From the NCBI GenBank assembly GCA_905221605.1, contig CAJNDS010002535.1:432501-496500 (forward strand): a stretch of 64,000 nucleotides of DNA, read 5' to 3'. Position numbers and translations under genes: made by a program. Within the stretch, counting starts at the first letter, position 1. Each line of letters starts with the position of its first letter. The stretch comes from Symbiodinium natans (Eukaryota > Sar > Dinophyceae > Suessiales > Symbiodiniaceae). Of the stretch, positions 58,901 to 64,000 are shown piece by piece. The notes below the pieces were generated by a model. It searched no databases and was not told the origin of the DNA. It saw only the letters and a program-made list of their open reading frames with translations.

Positions 58901-61900
58901 TAGAGGCCTTATTGGCTTTTATGGGGCCTGATAGGATCTATATAGGCTTTGTAGTAACCCTGAACCCTAAACCCAACATAGGCTTTACACGGCTTTTTGC
59001 AGGGCCTTGGAGGGTTTGACCCGAAATTCCCCTACAGCTGAACCCCGCAGCTCTCAGCCCAGGACCCTCAGAAACTGCTTGGCGCCGCTCATAATCCTGT
59101 CGCCGCGCCGGCTTGGGGGTTTCGGGGTTTGGGGTTTTGGGGTTTTGGGGGTTCGGGGTTTCGGGGTTTGGGGTTTTGGGGGTTCGGGGTTTCGGGGTTT
59201 GGGGGTTTAGGGGTTTAGGGGGATAGGGGTTTTGGGGTTTAGGGGTTTAAGGGTTTAGGGGTTTAGGGGTTTAGGGGTTTAGGGGTTTAGGGGTTTAGGG
59301 GTTTAGGGGTTTAGGGGTGTAGGGGTTTAGGGGTTTAGGGGTTTAGGGGTTTAGGGGTTTAGGGGTTTAGGGGTTTAGGGGTTTAGGGGTTTAGGGGTTT
59401 AGGGGTGTAGGGGTGTAGGGGTTGAGGGGTTTAGGGGTTTAGGGGTTTAGGGGTTTAGGGGTTTAGGGGTTGAGGGGTTTAGGGGTTTAGGGGTTTAGGG
59501 GTTTAGGGGTGTAGGGGTCTAGGGGTCTAGGGGTCTAGTGGTTTAGGGGTTTAGGGTTTAGGGGTCTAGGGGTTTAGGGGTTTAGGGTTACGAGCAGGGT
59601 TGTATAGCTACACTACATAAGGTAGTCACCAATTATGACCCAAGCTACCGTGCTCATCTCCGCCGCTCTAACTACCCACAATAACACCCCGGCCCTAAAC
59701 CCTAAACCCTAAACCCTAAACCCTAAACCCTAAACCCTAAACCCCAAAAAGAATCTTTTGGCCCAAGGCTGCGGAATGTCCAGGATTTAGGCATCTGGAG
59801 CACCAGCATGCATAGGGCGCAACCCCCTAAACTCTCAACTCTCAGCCCTCTTCTAGACCCCCATAAAGCCTTTAAAACCAGAAAAAGATATTTAAAAAAA
59901 ATGCATACCCTAAACCCTATAAAGAGGCCGGGAAGAAAAAAAAACAAGACCCCAGGCAGTCTTGTCGTAGATCTCCGGCACCAGCTTCTCCGGCGCATTC
60001 TCCTTGGCTGGCTCGGCTTTGTTGCTAGCATTAGTGAAATTCTTGGCGGATTAGGGGTTTACGATATTACGGGGCCCCTAGTATAGAACCCCAAATAGGA
60101 GGATCTCCTTATCACAAGGACCCCAGTAAGTACCCCTACCTAGTATCGTAAAGCCTAGACCCTGAACCTTGACCCTAACTCTCAACCCTAAACCCTAAAC
60201 CCTAAACCAAACCCTGAACCCTGAACCCTGAACCCTGAACCCTGAACCCTGAACCTGAACCCTGAACCCTGAACCCTAACCCCTGAACCCTGAACCCTAA
60301 ACCCTGAACCCTGAACCCTGAACCCTAACCCCTGAACCCTGAACCCGAAACCCTGAACCCTGAACCCTAAACCCACTTTGCCCAGGTCTCTCCACCGGCC
60401 ATGAGCCTCTTCTTGAGGTCGGCGGAAGCCTACGCAAGACCCAACCGGGGCACCGGAGAATTGGTGGAGCTCTGCTCTCCATATTGAACCATGTACCTCC
60501 AACTACCTATGTTGGGCTTGGATTTGGGGTTTCGGCATTAGGGTTAGGGCAGGGGGCATCACAACTAAACCCGAAACCCTAAACCCTAAACCCTAAACCC
60601 TAAACCCTAAACCCTAAACCCTAAACCCTAAACCCTAAACCCTAAACCCTAAACCCTAAACCCTAAACCCTAAACCCTAAACCTTGCCAAGTTGTACCTA
60701 CTCAGCTCCGAAGATGCTCTGAGCCAGCCTCAGAGTCGTCATCCGGCTGCAGCTTGATCTTCCTCACGTAATGTTACAGGGTTTGAGGGGGTTTAGAGTT
60801 TAGGGTTTAGGGTTTAGGGTTTAGGATTTAGGGTTTAGGGTTTAGGGTTTAGGGTTTAGGGTTTAGGGTTTAGGGTTTAGGGTTAGGGTTTAGGGTTTAG
60901 GGTCTAGGGTCTAGGGTCTAGGGTTTAGGGTTTAGGGTTTAAGGTTTAGGGTTTAGGTTTAGGGTTTAGGGTTTAGGGTTTAGGGTTTAGGGTTTAGGGT
61001 TTAGGGTTTAGGGTTTAGGGTTTAGGGTTTAGGGTTTAGGGTTTAGGGTTTAGGGCGGTTTAGGGTGTAGGGTTGAGGGTTTAGGGCCGCTTAGGGTTTA
61101 GGGTTTAGGATTTGAGGGGGTTTGAGGTAGCTTGAGGGGTTCGAAGGGGTTTGAGGGGGTTAAGGGGGGGGGGGGAGGGTTGAGGGGTTTGAGGGGGTTT
61201 CCAGTACCGGACTCGGTCGGACTGGCGCCGTGCGATCAATGAGGAGGGGCTTTTGCCTACTGGGGTTTGGAGTTTGGGGTTTGGGATTTGGTGCTACCCC
61301 CTGCGCCCCGCCTCCTGTCGTGTGGGTGTAGTTTAGGGTTCAGGGTTTAAGGTTTAAGGTTTAGGGTTTACATAACCCTGAAACCTTCAGTAAGCCTCGC
61401 GGAGAGCAGAGTGCCAACCGTGCAGTAGGCGACAGCCATGCACAACTCCAGAAACTCCCAGAGGGGGTAAAGGGAAGCCCTAAACCCTAAACCCTGAACC
61501 CTAGACCCTAAACCCTAAACCCCAGGCCGATCATGCCAAGGCTCTTGATGATCAAGAACTGGCAAAGCGCCGCCACGAGTCCTCCGCGTTGCTCTTGGGG
61601 TAGCTACGTGGTTGAGGTTTTAGGGTCTAGGGTCTAGGGTCTAGGGTCTAGGGTCTAGGGTCTAGGGTCTAGGGTTTAGGGTTTAGGGTTTAGGGTTTAG
61701 GGTTTAGGGTTTAGGGCCGGGGAAGCCCTTATAACCCAAGGGCCCATATCTTAGAACCCAGTGTAAGCAGGAAAGGTAAGAGCTTTTAAGGGTTTAGTGT
61801 CCAGGCTTTGGGAGCTTAGGATTTAAGATTTGTTTGGGGTTGAGGTCCATAGGCCCTGTGGAACATTCTGCAGGAGCACACATCAAGTCTGAGAAGCCTT

Positions 61901-62371
61901 GCATAAAGCTAAATAAAGACAAGGTCTCGTGACTACATTCTCGGAATCACAAGTTACGCCGAAAAAACGGTCCATCTGAACAAACATGTATGTAAATTCA
62001 TATACGTAGACGCACAACATACTCGCATACATATTGCTTGACTGCAAAACACTCAGACCTACACAGAAACGACCCTGAATCCAAAACCCAATCGGATTGC
62101 GGAACTGGCCCATAAGCCCATAAGCCCTAAACCCTAACCCTGAACCCTAAACTCTAAACCCTAAACCCTAAAACCTAAACCCTAAACCCTAACCCTAAAA
62201 CCTAAACCCTAAACCCTAAAACCCTAAACCCGAAACCCTACCCCTAAACCCTAAACCCTAAACCCTGAACCCTGAACCCTTAACCCTTAACCCTTAAACC
62301 CTAAACCCCAAACCCTACGCGCTCCTACCCCGCAGGACGGGACGATGATATAGTCCACAGGATGCATGGTC
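48822..62371 (-). CDS. Type I membrane proton-pumping pyrophosphatase, complete 22-exon gene
   Basis: The product hydrolyses pyrophosphate and pumps protons across vacuolar or acidocalcisome-type membranes. Exons in reading order are 62325-62371 (ATG at 62367), 61533-61581, 61399-61479, 60729-60762, 60391-60429, 59962-60002, 59066-59096, 58385-58449, 57586-57644, 57175-57264, 55724-57033, 55317-55348, 54472-54525, 53989-54031, 53220-53257, 52664-52706, 51983-52070, 51115-51154, 50803-50857, 49647-49703, 49226-49267 and 48822-48902 (TGA). All joins keep phase and give 804 residues; plant enzymes are near 770. Visible motifs are DVGADLVGK (255-263), EDDPNNP, DNVGDNVGD (281-289), GNTTAAIGKG, and near the C-terminus GDTVGDP and DTSGP. 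Ala at the position after NTT (about 551) is the K+-dependent type; K+-independent pumps have Lys. All 21 acceptors are AG followed by G; donors are GC (13), GA (5) and GT (3). Family identity is very secure. The first three exons and the 60391 donor are the least certain parts. Confidence 0.95.
49292..49389. mobile_element. MITE-like element, family G, in pyrophosphatase intron
   Basis: CTAGACCCAAGAG at the left and CTCTGGGTCCTAG at the right are an inverted repeat with one extra base. It lies 25 bases upstream of exon 49226-49267 in transcript order. Confidence 0.65.
49706..49860 (+). repeat. TTTAGGG array in pyrophosphatase intron
   Basis: About 20 units with two interruptions, starting three bases from exon 49647-49703. 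Confidence 0.95.
50405..50566. mobile_element. Adjacent family A fragment and family G element
   Basis: 50405-50466 ends in GATAAGTACCCATGAACCTC and CAAGTA, the family A end. It is followed immediately by CTAGACCCAAGAGTAACCC and the GGGGTACCCTTTTTGG core of family G (also at 17100). Confidence 0.55.
51549..51912 (+). repeat. TTTTGGGG octamer array with GTTGTGGG block, in pyrophosphatase intron 17
   Basis: About 45 units of the Oxytricha-type T4G4 octamer with five consecutive TTGTGGGG variants and two more single ones. Long Gly-Phe-Trp frames arise only from the repeat. It lies 70 bases from exon 51983-52070. Confidence 0.97.
52138..52245 (+). repeat. Poly-G-rich tract in intron
   Basis: Runs of up to 14 G separated by short spacers, in pyrophosphatase intron 16. 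Strong potential for G-quadruplex formation. Confidence 0.85.
54645..54876 (+). repeat. TTTGGGG heptamer array in pyrophosphatase intron 12
   Basis: About 32 copies of TTTGGGG (Tetrahymena-like plus T), with two GTGTGGGG variants. The Gly-Val-Trp frames through it are artefacts. Confidence 0.97.
55379..55505 (+). repeat. TTTAGGG array in pyrophosphatase intron 11
   Basis: About 17 units, ending in TTTCGGG variants, between exon 55317-55348 and the large exon. Confidence 0.95.
55724..57033 (-). CDS. H+-pyrophosphatase exon 11, catalytic core
   Basis: This 1310-nt exon is the only long uninterrupted coding block in the window and covers residues about 178-614. It holds the substrate-binding stretch DVGADLVGK, the acidic DEDDPNNP loop, the repeated NVGDN motif, the ISDNAGGIAEMA and RTDALDAAGNTTAA segments, and the MKSVGK end, with hydrophobic helices between them. 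It starts after CTTCAG and its last codon is AAG before a GC donor. Reading beyond that donor only gives a few more residues and a stop at 55691, so that stop is an intron artefact. G+C at third positions is high, unlike the surrounding repeats. The antisense open frame over the same span is a shadow. Confidence 0.97.
57175..62371 (-). CDS. H+-pyrophosphatase N-terminal exons 1-10
   Basis: Ten small exons encode residues 1-177: a first membrane segment (MHPVDYIIVPSCGVGLVAAL), a second hydrophobic helix, a charged loop with PDDDSE, the conserved YDKIMSGAKQFLRVEYA region, and the GFLGMMIATFSNARTTL helix. The ATG lies four bases after an AG (GCCAG, then GACC before ATG is counted as exon), which could be a cis acceptor or a trans-splice acceptor. 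No in-frame stop separates the ATG from the codons just upstream, so a longer N-terminus is possible. The join at 57175/57033 has an alternative GT donor three residues shorter. Exons 4-10 are well supported by family similarity; exons 1-3 rest mainly on hydrophobic character and phase. Confidence 0.8.
57300..57500 (-). repeat. CCCCTAAA octamer region in intron
   Basis: About 20 imperfect CCCCTAAA units in intron 9 of the pyrophosphatase. Confidence 0.9.
57790..58275. other. Unassigned low-repeat stretch inside intron 8
   Basis: It contains GGGCCTGAATAATTA, which also occurs at about 37587, and two copies of CCCTCTTTAAAGACAA at about 58031 and 58089, suggesting another short mobile or duplicated unit. 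No coding signal. Confidence 0.4.
58570..58722 (+). repeat. GGGGTGAA octamer array in intron 7
   Basis: About 17 copies of GGGGTGAA with one GGGGTGAC variant, preceded by GGGGTTAA units. Confidence 0.97.
59200..59590 (+). repeat. TTTAGGGG octamer array in intron 6
   Basis: About 47 eight-base units, with TGTAGGGG, TTGAGGGG and TCTAGGGG variants, about 100 bases from exon 59066-59096. Confidence 0.97.
60058..60153. mobile_element. MITE-like element, family F, copy 2
   Basis: TTTACGATATTACGGGGCCC at the left and CCTAGTATCGTAAA at the right form an inverted repeat; the interior CTAGTATAGAACCCCAAATA matches 9178. It lies in pyrophosphatase intron 5. Confidence 0.6.
60206..60372 (-). repeat. CCCTGAA variant array in intron 5
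   Basis: About 20 CCCTGAA units with a few CCCTAAC and CCCTAAA, next to exon 60391-60429. Confidence 0.95.
60570..61060. repeat. Opposed CCCTAAA and TTTAGGG arrays flanking exon 4
   Basis: CCCTAAA units (60570-60682) and TTTAGGG units (60796-61060) face each other with the 34-nt exon 60729-60762 between them. The transcript could fold into a long hairpin with this exon in the loop. Confidence 0.93.
61620..61716 (+). repeat. TCTAGGG block passing into TTTAGGG
   Basis: Seven TCTAGGG units followed by seven TTTAGGG units, in intron 1 of the pyrophosphatase. Confidence 0.95.
61722..61783. mobile_element. MITE-like element, family E, partial copy
   Basis: The core CAAGGGCCCATATCTTAGAA and a following GGTAAG match the interior of 15613-15743 and 26906-27056. 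The terminal repeats are not complete. Confidence 0.4.
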
Positions 62372-62379
62372 CTGGCGAC

Positions 62380-64000
62380 GACGCTTGCGCTCTCATTGAT
62401 ATCTGCGGGTGTTGGGGTTTAGGGTTTAGTCTTTAGGGTTTAGGGTTTAGGTTTTAGGGTGTAAGGGGCTTGTTGCACTTGTGAACTTGCAGGGCATGGC
62501 CAAGAACAATGCTGCAAAACCCGGCCCGAAACCCCATACCCGGCACCCTGAACCAAGCTGCTTTGGACGGCTCAAGCAATGATGCACCCTGCACAACTAC
62601 ACAACTGTGCCCCACCAAAGCCGCAGGAAGATCTTGCACTGCCCTTGCTTGAAGATGACTTGACGGTTCTCATGGTCTTAGACTTTAGATTTTTGGGGTT
62701 TAGGGTTGAGGGTTTAGGGTCTAAGGTTTATTGCTTAGGGTTTGGGGCTGAGGGCTATAAGTACCCCACCTAAACCCTAGACCCTAATTAAACCCTAAAC
62801 CCTAAACCTAAACCCTAAACCCCTCTCCGAGCAAAGCTGAGTTAAACGCTTTGCCCTGTTGCGCGGCGCCTTGTGGGAGGCGCACGCGAGAAGAGCAAAA
62901 TCTGCTACCAAGTGGCTGCGGGAGGCTTAAGGTTTCGTCTTTAGGGCTGAGGGTTCAGGGTTTAGGGTTTAGGGTTTAGGGTTTAGGGTTTAGGGTTTAG
63001 GGTTAAGGTTTGGTAGTTTAGTGCCAACCCACGCCAGACGAAATACAAACTGACGACTGCCAAGTGACTCCAGACAGCAAGAGCATAGACGCCAGCACCA
63101 CGGCGGCTGGGCACAACTTGGAGTGGTGACATGGGGGTCTGCAATTTTGAATTTTTCAAGAGCGTCCGTAATTAACCAAATCTCTGCCACTGGATGCAAA
63201 GCCACTAAGCCCTATTGTAGGAAATACCTTCAAGTCCGAGTAATTTCCTTTGCAACACACAACACAAACCTACACAACCACATGCATCTGTCTTCTTGTC
63301 TATCCATCGGGGCTTCCAAAACCCAACAGGGAAACTGCGGCCCTTTTCTTCGTCTTTCTGTTGCGCTTCACGGGCCCTGAGACATCACGCAGCCGTCCCC
63401 TTGCCAGTTGGCACGCGCTAACCCTAAACCCTAAACCCTAAACCCTAAACCCTAAACCCTAAACCCTAAACCCTAAACCCTAAACCCTAAACCCTAAACC
63501 CTAAACCCTGACGGAGCTTGATTGAGGGTCTGTCATGATGGCCTTGGGACAGTGATGGGCTTCCTTTATGCTACGCATTGAAACCCTGGCACATGGAACT
63601 GTGACCCCGAACTCCAACACCCACAGCCCCAAAACCCTAAACCCCAACACCCCTAAGCCCTAAAGCCCTAAACCCCTCAACCCCCACACCCCCAAACCCC
63701 CTATAAACACCATACCTTAAACACCGAACTGCTGATGCTACAAGAAGGGGGCCTTGACAATTGGAATAGTGTTTTGGGGGGCCAACACGGTTTCAGACAC
63801 TGGGTGCGTAAGGGGAACACTCTTGAAATGATCGTGGGGATCCGAATATGAATTAGGGTTTAAGTAGGGTTTAGGGTTTAGGGTTAGGGTTTAGAGCTTC
63901 GAGTTTTAAGGAAGTACCCCCTACTTCCTAAACCGCAACCCTCAACCCTAACCCTAAACCGAGGGTTCGGGGTTTAGGAGTTTAGGTTTGGGACTTTGGG
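62380..64000. other. Region upstream of the pyrophosphatase gene
   Basis: Degenerate telomere-like units, a perfect CCCTAAA array at 63418-63509, and low-repeat islands at 62480-62680, 62830-62930 and 63010-63410. Overlapping open frames (for example 63123-63380 on +) lack family signals. No promoter element could be recognised. Confidence 0.5.

Overview
This window looks like nuclear DNA of a dinoflagellate or a close alveolate relative. Three things point there. (1) The sequence is saturated, in both orientations, with the Arabidopsis-type telomere heptamer TTTAGGG/CCCTAAA and single-base variants of it. (2) The coding signal is broken into very small exons (most 30-90 nt). (3) The exon borders I could reconstruct use GC, GA or GT donors, and every acceptor chosen is AG followed by G, which is the unusual dinoflagellate intron type. 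No bacterial operons, rRNA, tRNA or CRISPR arrays were seen. The species cannot be named from this window.

Layout. 0-13 kb: mostly degenerate telomere-like repeats, short unique islands, a diverged segmental duplication (about 1.28-2.45 kb against 9.02-10.65 kb) and a 1.2 kb GT/GC-rich satellite (7.15-8.33 kb). 13.1-14.2 kb: two in-phase exons on the + strand that end in a stop. 15-26 kb: repeats, short inverted-repeat elements and a few coding-looking islands. 26.4-29.2 kb: the 3' part of an unrecognised - strand gene. About 34-45.2 kb: a - strand gene for a putatively secreted cysteine-rich modular protein, read from a signal-peptide exon at 45.17 kb through at least 14 in-phase exons. 48.8-62.4 kb: a complete - strand gene for a type I (K+-dependent type) membrane proton-pumping pyrophosphatase, 22 exons, 804 predicted residues. 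62.4-64 kb: repeats and unassigned DNA.

The two main genes share orientation, splice style and intron content. Their introns carry most of the telomere-like DNA. The cysteine-rich gene contains two copies of a five-domain supermodule (C-B-A-B-A). Intron positions differ between equivalent domains, which suggests introns were gained or lost after the duplication. Several families of short inverted-repeat (MITE-like) elements occur in two to four copies each.

Limits: all gene models were assembled by eye from in-frame joins, with no transcript evidence. The pyrophosphatase model is strongly supported by family similarity. The cysteine-rich model is supported by its internal repeats. The others are candidates. 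Repeat boundaries are accurate to a few bases or tens of bases.
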